Shown in pieces: positions 55,701 to 61,913 of a DNA stretch of 64,000 nucleotides. Below the pieces are notes generated by a model. That model ran no database searches and was not told the DNA's origin. It was given only the letters and a program-made list of their open reading frames with translations. Made by a program: the position numbers and the translations under genes. The DNA is taken from assembly GCF_963678635.1 (NCBI RefSeq), contig NC_087062.1, forward strand, positions 13,312,670 to 13,376,669, read 5' to 3'. Source of the stretch: Symsagittifera roscoffensis. Taxonomy: Eukaryota; Xenacoelomorpha; Acoela; Convolutidae. Positions within the stretch are counted from its first letter, which is position 1. Each line of letters begins with the position of its first letter.

Positions 55701-58100
55701 CCATACACTCAAGAGACCTATGCGACGGCTACGTTACGCTAAAGTACCAATGGGGTGGGGAAATTAAGTAGGTCGGTTGAACTCCAACAACACACACGGA
55801 GTAAACCTGAGGATAAAAGACTTCAACTTAACTCACTTAATATCACCGTACCTGACCACTTAACATTAGTGTCGCGCAACGAAGTCAATAATCGGACGGG
55901 CTGAAACGGCTTAGCTTTACTTGAACCAATGGGGTGGGGAAATTAAGTAGGTCGGTTGAACTCCAACAACGCACACGGAGTAAACCTGAGGATGAAAGAA
56001 TTCAACTTAACTCACTTAATATCACCGTACCTGACCACATAACATTAGTGTCGCGCAACGAAGTCAATAATCGGACGGGCTGAAACGGCTTAGGTTTACT
56101 TGAAGCGTACTGGCTTTGAGTTTCACCAATGCGGGTGGGGGATCAGGCAAATTGGTTAAGTTCCAACAACACACGCGGAAAAAACCTGAGGATGAAAAAA
56201 CTCAACTTAATTTGCCTGATATTTTGCTACCAGACCACTTACCATAAGGTTGGTGTCAAGTTACAGCACAGTTTCGGAGAATTATGGGGACGTTTTGAGG
56301 AATTTTTTGCCAATTTTTTTTTTTTTACTTTTTTCCCAAAATTTTTCGGAAAATTTTGGTCAGCAGGTTCGAGTCGTAAACCAATCCAAAAAACTAGTCT
56401 AGTACCCCTTGTCTATGATCCGATTTTTTGGATTTTCAATCCGTTCACAATTACCCAAAAATTTGTGGTATCGGGAAAAAATACCACTTGTAGCTTGCTT
56501 TGAGTTGAGATACACAATAAGACACCGTATGTAATTTTATTGCACAAAAAAGTTTATAAAGATTAGACTAGTCTTACAGTTTTTGACGGTTTTGGAGATT
56601 GGGCGGTCACCGGTTTCGGGTTGTCAGACCTTCGGTCAGTCGCAGAGAAATTGTTCGGCAATCACTTCTCCAACTTACACAAAACGTCTGCAGTTGACTT
56701 GTACTCACACAATACGTCTGTTGTTGATAGTCAGGATATCGTAAGTTGGTTTGGTGTAGTAATTTTCTGTAGCTATATTTCCAAATGAATCAATCGTGGC
56801 AAAATTCCGATATTTCCGACTATATTTCCAAATGAATCAATCGTGGCTGATTGAATCGTATTGTGCAATTTCGAGAGAAAAGACTTGTGAGAAAAGACTT
56901 CGGTGTCCCTTCCTTCGTGTCCCTTGTGCAATTTCGCGAGAAAAGACTTGTGAGAAAAGACTTCGGTGTCCCTTCCTTCGTGTCCCTTGTGCAATTTCGC
57001 GAGAAAAGACTTGTGAGAAAAGACTTCGGTGTCCCTTCCTTCGGTCCCTTGTGGGGCGCCAAAATTGTGCGCGCCAATCTCCACACTTCGTAATAAAATC
57101 TCTATTCAAACACTTGAATTAACGAGTATTTTATCGGGAAAATAACTCTGGAAATTTCGTAATATAATGATATTTTTAACAAACTTTTTTATTGTTATCG
57201 GTAACATCGGCACACAAAAAACTGCATAACTCAAAGCAAGCTGCAAAAATGGCCAGTATTTGTCCTTGAGACAAATTGCTCTTTTTAAAGGTCAGCCTTA
57301 ATCAAGGCTGAACCAAATTAGAGCGAAAAGACGGTTAAAATCGGTTTTGGGGGGGACCGAACCTGGTTACGGAGCATCCCATCAGGTTCGGTGCACATTC
57401 GAGTTCTAGAAAGGAAATGACCTAGTCGGGATTCGAACCGGCGCCGAACCCGCCGGGACGCACCATGTATACGCTTGGCTACTGTCCCTGTATGCATTTA
57501 CATTTATATGCATTTATACTTTCGCACATTTACGTTTATATGCATTTGTACTATTGTTTTATATTTGCGCTGCAACAATAATTCTTTTTTTTCCAGAAAA
57601 AATCTGCAATCCAATTTTTAGTTATTATCATTTGTCTTTTTTCAGAACCAGAAAAACTGGAATTCCAGCAACTCAGTCGCAAAAAACGGGAGCCAGATGC
57701 ACTCTTCAGATACTATTTTGACTTTGACACTCGAAGACATGAAACACTTTCAGAAGACACATCTGAATTGCACATAGACTGCTCAGAATCAGATAAAACT
57801 CCCTGCAAAGATTTCGATGATAGGTTTCAGAAAGAAACAATTGGTCGGATTTGGATGATAGTCGGCATGGATCCCTCGGGATGCTTTGTTGAGTACATGA
57901 ATAATGCTTACAGAAGGTACCAAAAAGACGGCCAACTGGCTACTCAAAAGTTCTTTATGAACAAAAAATCCATGTTGGCGCAAACTCTGAAAGATTTTCC
58001 TCAATTTGAAGAAAGATTAATCTCGCGTTGCTTAGATGCGGCTATTACATTAGACCGAACAAAGTCGCCAAATTCTTCTATGTGGCCGAAACTATCATAA
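46624..58100 (+). CDS. Arylamine N-acetyltransferase-like protein, three exons
   Basis: Exons 46624-46796, 47369-47748 and 57646-58100 join in phase and total 1008 nt (335 aa). The product resembles arylamine N-acetyltransferases, which move an acetyl group from acetyl-CoA to aromatic amines through a catalytic Cys. Family marks seen: an N-terminal helix followed by QAIPYNNIE, the place of the family's (A)IPFENL; KRGGVC with the candidate nucleophile Cys94; and a later LHMMELG ... NLVD that could supply His142 and Asp158, spaced 16 apart (about 15 is usual). The usual GFG after the Asp is absent and the C-terminal part is unlike the family, so activity is uncertain. The last junction (CAAG|GTTAGG to TTTTCAG|AA, phase 1) is convincing; the first (donor CT|GTGCGA) is weak. 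The last intron contains the BEL/Pao element. Confidence 0.5.
46975..47287 (+). mobile_element. HINE-like family copy in NAT-like intron 1
   Basis: Family words GACGGTTTGATTTTTTG, AAAGGAAGGCAAAC, TATCGAACAGCGAAAGTGTAA and TTTCTCGTTTCG-type blocks, ending ATTGACTCTCTTCCAATTATCTGTTGGCTATG. The 5' hairpin is missing. Confidence 0.45.
47369..47748 (+). CDS. NAT-like exon 2 with RGGxC motif
   Basis: The frame with KRGGVC is closed upstream by a stop at 47361-47363, so the acceptor must lie after it; CCCAG at 47364-47368 fits. It ends CAAG|GTTAGG. The overlapping frame 47350-47430 is also open but hits a stop at 47434. Boundaries on the 5' side are tentative. Confidence 0.5.
47892..48403 (-). repeat. 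3' LTR of the BEL/Pao element, 512 bp
   Basis: In element orientation it starts TGTTGCAGCGCAAATATAAA and ends GGCGCGCACA (TG...CA). A polyadenylation signal AATAAA (minus strand, 48014-48019) and several TATAAA words are present. The last codons and stop of gag-pol lie inside its first bases. Confidence 0.93.
48255..48316 (-). promoter_or_regulatory. tRNA-like Pol III promoter sequence in the 3' LTR
   Basis: On the minus strand an A-box-like TAGCCAAGCGTA is followed after 30 nt by an exact B-box GGTTCGAATCC. The same sequence is in the other LTR at 57429-57490. It resembles the head of a tRNA-derived SINE. Whether it drives transcription is unknown. Confidence 0.45.
48385..55062 (-). CDS. 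BEL/Pao Gag-Pol polyprotein, single 2225-codon frame
   Basis: Domains in order: N-terminal helical and coiled-coil region (to about 270), Ser/Pro/Asn/His-rich linker (300-570), gag-like segment of the retroelement-associated DUF1759 type (about 575-760), two zinc knuckles (C811-C814-H818-C823; C844-C847-H852-C857), aspartic protease with DTGS at 941-944, reverse transcriptase (about 1195-1400; Asp1276 and YMDD 1352-1355), RNase H (Asp1535, Glu1580, Asp1610), integrase zinc-binding domain (H-x-C type, about 1850-1895), integrase core (Asp1927, Asp1989, Glu2038) and a C-terminal domain with GDLVWV at 2159-2164. The order PR-RT-RH-IN and the motifs are those of BEL/Pao. The likely start is Met23 (ATG at 54994-54996), before a Lys-rich helix; the annotated first ATG is 6 nt after the upstream ORF's stop. 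The stop at 48385-48387 lies 19 nt inside the 3' LTR. Confidence 0.95.
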   Translation of the reverse strand: MWIYLSENTVFSESRLFLKLLSMEVKFQKKIKKLFEKRSTLENELYKCHEIILEYIESQSRCSKIDTYIEKCRNYIEQAVEINTELIDMAAKSANPDELIPAQDMWLHKLTQSNDKVLQEAITYKTSFEAVTEPDKIDSCSKVSHHSEKSEKPRSHKTDTRSKVSHRSSRHQQTGSQKSSYTAAPSKTLSEKKRDLMILKKQQEELERQAKVSLRLKEQQNKMKQYVLEQQSSLELEELAEEHRKKLAEIELKGFELEDELSEISENAEESGLTRISPQLSIDEKDRTRHWVESVDHNQPDAVVVPNQEQHVRSTAPEATYPASTNYLVSSSFTGVNNGHAASSDPGLYYSNHIHGQHHNLSNLVRSQVSVNNPVGLQQVIQPVSNNLPQQTFLSTHPVLGNPNTGSVVPVTSENYFAPPSSAEVPSGVTPFVPASTAVNHVSLSHHTAGSVVASYQAPVAPSQQHMGVPVSSHNFSSDHYNPYSNLWRPAVATPLMSTQQHYVPSTTVFSAVTPIVPTNNFVPYTSGGTVFFAQPEISSHANQPFVPDCHGNSSSYTEPTPGNSPGADVERPLSTRELVNILMHSRKDHLPEWKLTQFDGNPLNWHEWFGQFTSTVDSAILSDDEKLTYLKTLVVGKAKSAIAEYSYSGVLYKDALATLQRKFGQPHAVVGAHLDKLSNFPPLKMHNSENVIGFSSAISGLVAVFKSLSFNDDLKSVNLLNQAVSKLPPNLKEAWSMQTVRRQWHRPTLLDFNEWLKEKAEGHERLKTINSKGKSEEPVKQKVVTKVLAGNTKVSSKDEKSREKTRFSPCSLCKGQHALWNCAVFKEKNATQRAKYVAEQKLCFSCLQGNHTFRRCQKARKCPKQDCESTHNVLLHGAEKVFPPKEADRSPSTQTNTNTTSANNAACVKPCEGTAKGILPVALVDVSSGSENSNALALCDTGSTHSWVSAALVERLKLVGTPVNVTTDGFNSAKASKTQRVHLKVSAKPNENEFSFSFVAFVRHNMYIGPDVINVSELQVKYPQLAPLKTTAYNYKEIEIVIGQDFYHAIRPLEHVFGDELDSPCAVRLPIGWVISGPSPDRSSLNSSSFNCVTDDTSLTDQIKTWYELESYGAFKQVDARSAADKRALSILKTETVHDGERYTVPMLWSDNDVSLPNNYYSSLAQLKSLEKRLDKDPLLREKYTETIREDISKGYVITVNPHDPSSRAEREWYLPHHPVLNPNKPGKVRRVLNGASKFHGTSLNKSLLVGPDLLQNLIFVLLRFRQHKYAVSADIEGMFLQVGVLARDQPSLRFLWREDPTSSVVVHQYTRHIFGARDSPTCANFALQKTASDNQAEYPEAASAVVQKFYMDDYLDSFENTADALSLSKDLVAMLKLGGFNLTKFVSNVPEVTTALNPDNREYNPSVKDICKSPDQSSHVLGLRWDHVKDTLVVSRGVDRPLDKAITQRTVLSFVSSVFDPIGLVAPYTVKARLLLKDIWRISGQKWDDDLPEEIKQQFLDWHLGLPLLGTLTIPRSYFTEPFDRCELHTFGDSSQDVFCAVSFLRARLAKSQKTELAFVFGKARVAPMKMLSIPKLELQAALLATRLKEEILKALTFKVSNVFMWTDSTTVLQWLNSCNKLPVFVGNRTGEILESTTIDQWNHVLSGDNPADTGTRGISSEALKDSSWVRGPSILRTCDWPFKPNTDVIKKIQLKGPLCDIDTCLETASTFVVDASSEKAPSIRLFKNWDKFSSIVKYKRVLAFMLRVLPSHKRFRTKTLEITDPSELDIAEQKLIYLAQSESFPAEVKILQSDKLITKKSRIAKYSPFIGPAGILRSTGRISRLVDTDFDSKHPIILDGRHRVAHMLIRHMHFQHAHQGLDYMRAVVQLKYIVLKLRWLLGNIENTCITCRKRKAKTVVPIMSDLPIERLGYKQPPFSNTGVDYFGPFQVPIRRSTEKRWGFLFTCLTTRAVHIELVPSLDTSSCVMGVERFIARRGTPKTILSDNGTNFVGAQKELLSCVQNWNKVAPAVFVHKGVKWKFNPPSAPHHGGAWERLVRSVKRVLYDILGSRRLTEEVLGTTLCLVEQLLNARPITPVSSDPHDLEALTPNHFILGHSAASFPSLSFEDNFDHKKRYARAQSYANAVWSRWLREYVPSLNKRAKWHNDSDITLKTGDLVWVVEPDSPRGHYPLARIAKLHYGKDGCARSADIKTVTSELTRPTVKLAPVLPCLGVEDVAAQI
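48404..48415 (-). other. Polypurine tract of the BEL/Pao element
   Basis: On the minus strand AGGGGTGGAGGA directly precedes the 3' LTR start TGTTG. It lies within the gag-pol coding frame. It is interrupted by a single T, as is common for these tracts. Confidence 0.75.
55069..55704 (-). CDS. Accessory 211-aa ORF upstream of gag-pol in the BEL/Pao element
   Basis: The ATG at 55702-55704 opens a 211-codon frame that ends 6 nt before the first gag-pol ATG. The N-terminal half has two blocks reminiscent of SGNH/GDSL-type hydrolases: VFILGASSLDHALRIL near residue 2 (place of the GDS block, but with Ala for Asp) and DLVIWHDAINNSISKHRS near residues 60-77. The C-terminal third is basic (Lys/Arg-rich). 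BEL/Pao elements usually carry only gag-pol, sometimes env; this ORF has no signal peptide or membrane helix and is not env-like. Its position and close spacing suggest expression from the same genomic RNA by reinitiation or internal entry. The hydrolase reading is tentative; that the ORF is intact is seen directly. Confidence 0.6.
   Translation of the reverse strand: MVFILGASSLDHALRILSAPSQKRVKETCFTKPGLSFNFNARDSQKTIQYYLHHFLSNRKDLVIWHDAINNSISKHRSNNNRSLSTDQLKSLLLRYKENITAIVYCRRNGTNNIEKELKKTGILVLNIVEDFISKRKAKDQILIEKYKELHQPPSLELKTLLLLRRYSADLNTLKAKKKRNRLSPKNRRAIHNRLKALKLQVTPPCKLLMY
55747..56260 (-). repeat. 179-bp leader repeats with pairing arms
   Basis: Two near-identical 179-bp units (55747-55925, 55926-56104) and a diverged third (about 56125-56260). 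In each, a left arm (ATTAAGTAGGTCGGTTGAA in units 1-2; ATCAGGCAAATT in unit 3) is complementary to a right arm (TTCAACTTAACTCACTTAAT; AATTTGCCTGAT), while the loop keeps CCAACAACACAC and AAACCTGAGGAT. The array ends about 40 nt upstream of the accessory ORF's start codon. Confidence 0.6.
56774..56850 (-). repeat. 47-bp direct repeat in the element leader
   Basis: TATATTTCCAAATGAATCAA plus seven further identical bases occur at 56774 and again at 56821, a 47-bp period, just downstream (element sense) of the 63-bp repeats. Confidence 0.6.
56861..57048 (-). repeat. Three 63-bp tandem repeats adjoining the primer-binding site
   Basis: Units start at 56861, 56924 and 56987; the third is one base shorter and runs into the primer-binding site. 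Each unit contains AGAAAAGACTT twice. Since 63 is divisible by three, all frames look open, but short repetitive frames here are not taken as genes. Confidence 0.75.
57044..57061 (-). other. Primer-binding site of the BEL/Pao element
   Basis: On the minus strand TGGCGCCCCACAAGGGAC starts 4 nt after the 5' LTR. TGG is the expected complement of a tRNA 3' CCA. It resembles lysine-tRNA-type sites, but the matching tRNA cannot be checked in this window. Confidence 0.7.
57066..57577 (-). repeat. 5' LTR of the BEL/Pao element, 512 bp
   Basis: Same length and ends as the LTR at 47892-48403 (constant offset 9174), no difference noticed in the segments compared. TATA-like AAATATAAAAC lies 10-20 bp inside the element-sense start. 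Confidence 0.93.
57429..57490 (-). promoter_or_regulatory. tRNA-like Pol III promoter sequence in the 5' LTR
   Basis: Exact B-box GGTTCGAATCC (minus strand, 57429-57439) and A-box-like TAGCCAAGCGTA (57470-57481), 30 nt apart. Acceptor and T stems pair only partly, so this is a tRNA-derived remnant and not a tRNA gene. Confidence 0.45.
57646..58100 (+). CDS. NAT-like exon 3, terminal
   Basis: Acceptor TTTTTTCAG at 57637-57645, entering with AA so that the split codon with exon 2 reads GAA. 151 codons to TAA at 58098-58100. The N-terminal DALFRYYFDFD stretch may correspond to the second barrel of the acetyltransferase fold. The rest is unassigned. A tandem ATTCTATACTACA triplet repeat follows at about 58190-58230. 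Confidence 0.65.
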
Positions 58101-58439
58101 ATTTGACATAGTTTAGTTTCAAAGCGTTGCTCGAAGAATATTGAAGTTTTGAGAAATTAATCAGCATAAACTGTAGTGATCACCTTTAAAGATTCTATAC
58201 TACAAAATTCTATACTACAGATTCTATACTACAAAGGTATATTGGTTGCTAATGTTACTAAATTGGTTGAGACTTAGAACTACTATAGACCTAAAAAAAA
58301 AATTGGAAAGGTAGTTTGAAAGTTTGTCTCCCTTGCAAGAATTCTAGAAAAATCTCTGGGAATTGGTCAGAAGCTTTTGTGCTACCGCAGTGCCACAGGC
58401 TCCAAATTTATATAATTTTTCGAATTATTTCATTTTCAG

Positions 58440-60031
58440 ATATTGATAATGTGCGACTCCTATGAGTGCGAGCAAAACGACAACTCGACTCTGAACGGAA
58501 GCTCGGATTCCCTTGCCTCGTCTCAGGGACCTCGGAAAGGCGACCGCCGGATTACTCACTTCGACGATTCCAAATGCAAGAAGTGCTCTTCACCAAGCCC
58601 CGCTGTGAAAGTTCATGCTCAAGGAAGCCACTGTCGGGACTGTTTTCTAATATATGCAAGACACAAATTCAGGTAATTTGTGTCAAATATTTTAAAGTAA
58701 ATTTAGGTACAATTTTGAGTAATTTGATTGCAAGAAATCAAGTTGGGTGGAAAGCTGATTTTCTGTGCAACATAAAAAATGTAACCATACTAAACTTTTC
58801 AGTTTATATAAAACGGCTAAATACTTTATATTATCTGTTTGTCCGCTTATTTTAGTCCTACATTCTAGTTGACTTCTTTAATCGGATTGGTAAAGAAGTT
58901 CGATTGTTGAATTGCAACTACGAATTTTTTACCAATCCGATATAAGAAGTCACCTGGATTTTAGGACTAAAATAAACAAACAATTTGACAATGTTTTAGT
59001 TTTAGCCATTTAACACAAACTGAAGAGTTCTGAAAAATTTAGTAGTTGAACATATTTTATGTTATGCAATATTAAAATATTTGAACATTCTTAGGTCGAC
59101 TATTGGGAAAGAAGGCATAATTCCTTACGGTGCCAAAGTGGTTCTAGCCTATTCGGGCGGACCCGCCAGCACGGCTATGGTTAAGCTGCTCGGAGACACT
59201 TTGAAAGAGACTAAAAAGAAGGCGAATCTCAACTTCGATGTCAAATGCGTAACTGTCGATTTGAGTTTTCAAAATTCTGAAGCTACAATTGAATTTGAAA
59301 ACATGAAAAATTATTGCAGTAAAATGGGATTTGAATTATACGTTGTTAGTGCCAAGAAATGGTTTGCCGATAATGCAAGAGTTTCATATGAGGATTTTAT
59401 GTCAATATCAGATAACACTCTCAAATTAGACCGACAGACACAAATTATTCGAAAAATTCTGACCGATTTTGCTTGCGAGCACAATTTTGATTGGCTTATG
59501 ATTGGTCAATCACTATTCAGATCGGCAGTCAATGCCTTAACTCAGGTCTGCCAAGGTCGAGGAGCTGACCTTGGTAGCATCTGCAAGTTCTCAGATTCGA
59601 GAATGTCAAAAAATGTCTCCATTGTTTTTCCGATGAAAGAGTTCACGAGTAAAGAAGTGGCTTTTTTCAACCAGTTTGAAAATCTGAAAAGTTTTAAGTT
59701 TTCAGACTTGGAAACGGGAACAGATTCGAATTCGTCCATTCAAAGATTAACGGAACATTTTCTGCTGAACCTACAAATCGACTTTCCGGCAGCGGCTCCG
59801 AATGCCCGAAACAGTGGTGACAAAATTGTGCCCCGGTCATCTGATGAAATTAGCGCAGGAGAATTATGCTCACTTTGTCTTATGCCATTTGACAGTACAG
59901 TGGAAGAAGCGGGAACAGATAATGCAAGAGTAGCAGCTAGTTTTTCGCAAGAATTGTGTAATCCAGACAATTTAACTGATCGAACTAACAAATTCTGTAC
60001 ATATTGCAAACTCGAAGACATATTTGGCTGA
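58440..60031 (+). CDS. CTU2: Cytoplasmic tRNA 2-thiolation protein 2 (CTU2/NCS2), two exons, 386 aa
   Basis: Coding exons 58449-58672 and 59095-60031 (1161 nt). CTU2 is the partner of CTU1 in the URM1-dependent thiolation of wobble U34 in cytosolic tRNAs for Lys, Glu and Gln. Visible marks: N-terminal cysteine pairs C43KKC46 and C62RDC65 followed by YARHKFR; a degenerate P-loop-like SGGPAS at 95-100, as in CTU2 where catalysis rests with CTU1; a GxS-LFRSAVNALTQVCQGRG segment matching the family's conserved helix; and C-terminal CSLC (333-336) and CTYC (376-379) of the zinc ribbon, ending KLEDIFG. It is shorter than the human protein, mainly in the middle. The ATG is 10 nt after a TTTTCAG acceptor and 349 nt after the preceding gene's stop, so an operon with a trans-spliced leader is possible. 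Confidence 0.92.
58449..58672 (+). CDS. CTU2: CTU2 exon 1
   Basis: From ATG 58449 to TTCAG|GTAATT. It encodes an acidic/Ser-rich N-terminus and the first two cysteine pairs. The split codon AG|G gives Arg75. Confidence 0.9.
58673..59094 (+). other. CTU2 intron consisting largely of a foldback
   Basis: The 422-bp intron (GTAATT...TTCTTAG) contains an imperfect inverted repeat from about 58796 to 59026. TTATTTTAGTCCTA near 58848 is inverted as TAGGACTAAAATAA near 58963, with inner arms ACTTCTTTAATCGGATTGGT / ACCAATCCGATATAAGAAGT and outer arms CAGTTTATATAAAACGGCTAAA / TTTAGCCATTTAACACAAACTG. Confidence 0.6.
59095..60031 (+). CDS. CTU2: CTU2 exon 2
   Basis: Begins GTCGACTATTGG after TTCTTAG and ends at TGA 60029-60031. 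It carries the degenerate P-loop, the conserved QSLFRSAVNAL and VCQGRGADL stretches, the PMKEFTSKEVAFFN motif and the C-terminal zinc ribbon. Confidence 0.92.
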
Positions 60032-60234
60032 AAAGAAAAGTGATCAATTCATTTTTTCACAAATGCATTTTAACGTAACTCAAACGAAAGGAACCTATTG
60101 ATACAATATTTGAGTTTTTTTGTTCTTGATCGAAATTTGCTTCATGCTCATCTGAACATTGCCGCATATGCATAAGATTTTTCCTCAACCTGCTGTTTCT
60201 TTTGAACTTATGACCCTTTTTTTCTAAATCTTTT

Positions 60235-60885
60235 TGACTTATCTGGAAAACTACCCCGCCAATTCCCAGTTTTCTTCGCTACATGAACCGATATGCCGTT
60301 TGTAGAAAAAAAGGTATAATATTCGAAAAAGTCAAATTTGGCTATTTTTGTGACTGTTTTTGGAATTTTTTTGACTTCTTAAAAATTACCCTACCAAATA
60401 TGAGATTAAGAACTAAATCGAGAAAACGGGTTGTGAAGTTTTTTCCTGCTGAAACATCGACTCGTTAATTTTTCTTAAAAAAATAACATGTTTTGTCTTT
60501 GGAAAGCTCCACATTCTGAACTTTTTGCCGCTTTCCAAAATGTTTCACTCTTCTCCAAATTTACCCCGACAAATCTGAGATTTAAAGTTATATCGCGAAA
60601 TCAGATAATAAGAATCTTCCCGGTATAAATGGCTTCGCAGTCAGGGGTTCGATCAAAAGAACTGGATGCGATAAAAGTCCACTTCCTTGCTCAATTTAAT
60701 TTTGAGTTCATTCGTAAGAACGGGTTATAAGTATCTCCCCTACACTAGCGGATCGTCACTTATTTTAGTAGAGAAACAATTAAGATTTTGGTTTTTTGGA
60801 AATACTGCGTTTCATCCTGCATGAGTGAAACATATTCTTCAAAGTATCGAACAGATACCTCTATCTTTAGCTGGGCCCTTAGTTT
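60235..60885 (+). repeat. ~170-bp-unit repeat family copy
   Basis: Units with GGAAAACTACCCCGCCAATT, AAAACGGGTTGTGAAG and TTCCAAAATGTTTCAC. It ends with CTATCTTTAGCTGGGCCC at 60857-60874. More degenerate than the copies near 13-15 kb. Confidence 0.4.
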
Positions 60886-61669
60886 TAAGTGTAATTGAAG
60901 ATTGTTCTGTGGTTAGTAATTTACCACATCTGGATTTAAAAAATAGTTCGGTTCGGCTTATTCAACTTACGTCGCGTAGTTTCATGGGCGAGATTTAAAA
61001 TGCTTTTGACTTTTTCAGAAGATTTTTATGACTACAGTTTTTTTCGGCGCAATGATAGTCGATCTAAGTTTTTGGCCTCAGGTGACGCTCGTTCATTGAT
61101 TCTCAATGTTCTAAGGCTCTTTATGAACATCATCCAAGCCAGGTTTATGAAATTTTTGTAGATATAGTTTTTGCTATTTACGAGTAAGTTTTCAGCTTAA
61201 CTTTTCAGTTTTATCGCAAGTGCTGCGAAGCTCCGCTTCGCCTCTATATATTCTAGAAACACTTAAAATTTTCTGTTTGTTGTCGGCTTCATGGCTTTTG
61301 TTTCTATTTTTGTACATTTAGTTTCCTTATGATTTGAAGTTTCCAATGAATTGGAAAGCTAATTACGGGCTGTTTTCGAAAAAGCGTATAGATTCATGTA
61401 TACCCGTAAAATAATCAATAGTTTGGAATAGGCCGATAAAAATTTAATATGGAAAAGCGTTTTTTGCTAAGATATTTGAATTGAACTACTGTATACCACC
61501 TAATGATGTATCTAATTACACAAGTCAGCAAGCGAGTGTAGTGTTATATTATCAATCAACCTTTAATAACCCAACTCGCCAAAAAAGCTCATTTTGAGTC
61601 ACTTTTGCTGCATAGCATTCGCGATTGAATCGCATCTGTTCTATCTGCTTTAATAATGATTAGTATTTG

Positions 61670-61742
61670 CCTATTGGCGCAGATAAAAGGACGTGAGACT
61701 CGTAATTAAGAGGCCGGCGGTTTAATTCCGGGCCGTTCCAAA
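61670..61742 (+). repeat. tRNA-like sequence (pseudogene or SINE head)
   Basis: A-box region TGGCGCAGATAAAAGG (61675-61690) and a degenerate B-box GGTTTAATTCC (61719-61729). The anticodon arm can form four of five pairs around an over-long loop, so a functional tRNA is unlikely. Confidence 0.4.
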
Positions 61743-61913
61743 GTTTGGTTTCAAATCTTAATTTAACCTTTTCTTGCCTTATCAGTTTGTAGCTGTTGAA
61801 AGCTACTGTTTTCCTTTTTTGCCTTTTGCGAACTGCAGTTTCTCTTGTGTGGCAGGATTGATATTCTTCTTCTAAAGTTTTTGAAATAGAAATGATTTAA
61901 ACATTCTGATTTT

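Larger units (their letters stand above)
47887..57582 (-). mobile_element. Full-length BEL/Pao LTR retrotransposon with ATAAT target duplication
   Basis: The element proper runs from 57577 down to 47892 on the minus strand (9686 bp). ATAAT at 47887-47891 and 57578-57582 is the 5-bp target duplication. Order in element direction: 5' LTR, primer-binding site, leader with two repeat arrays, a 211-codon ORF, gag-pol, polypurine tract, 3' LTR. The two LTRs look identical over the stretches compared, and the coding frames are intact, so the insertion is recent and may be active (inference). It sits in the last intron of the NAT-like gene, antisense to it. Confidence 0.93.

Noticed and set aside
56773-57122. 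Four overlapping frames of 80-108 codons near the right LTR
   Set aside because: They arise because the 63-bp repeat is divisible by three; open on both strands with repetitive peptides.
61670-61742. Possible functional tRNA gene
   Set aside because: B-box degenerate, anticodon loop too long, no 7-bp acceptor stem.
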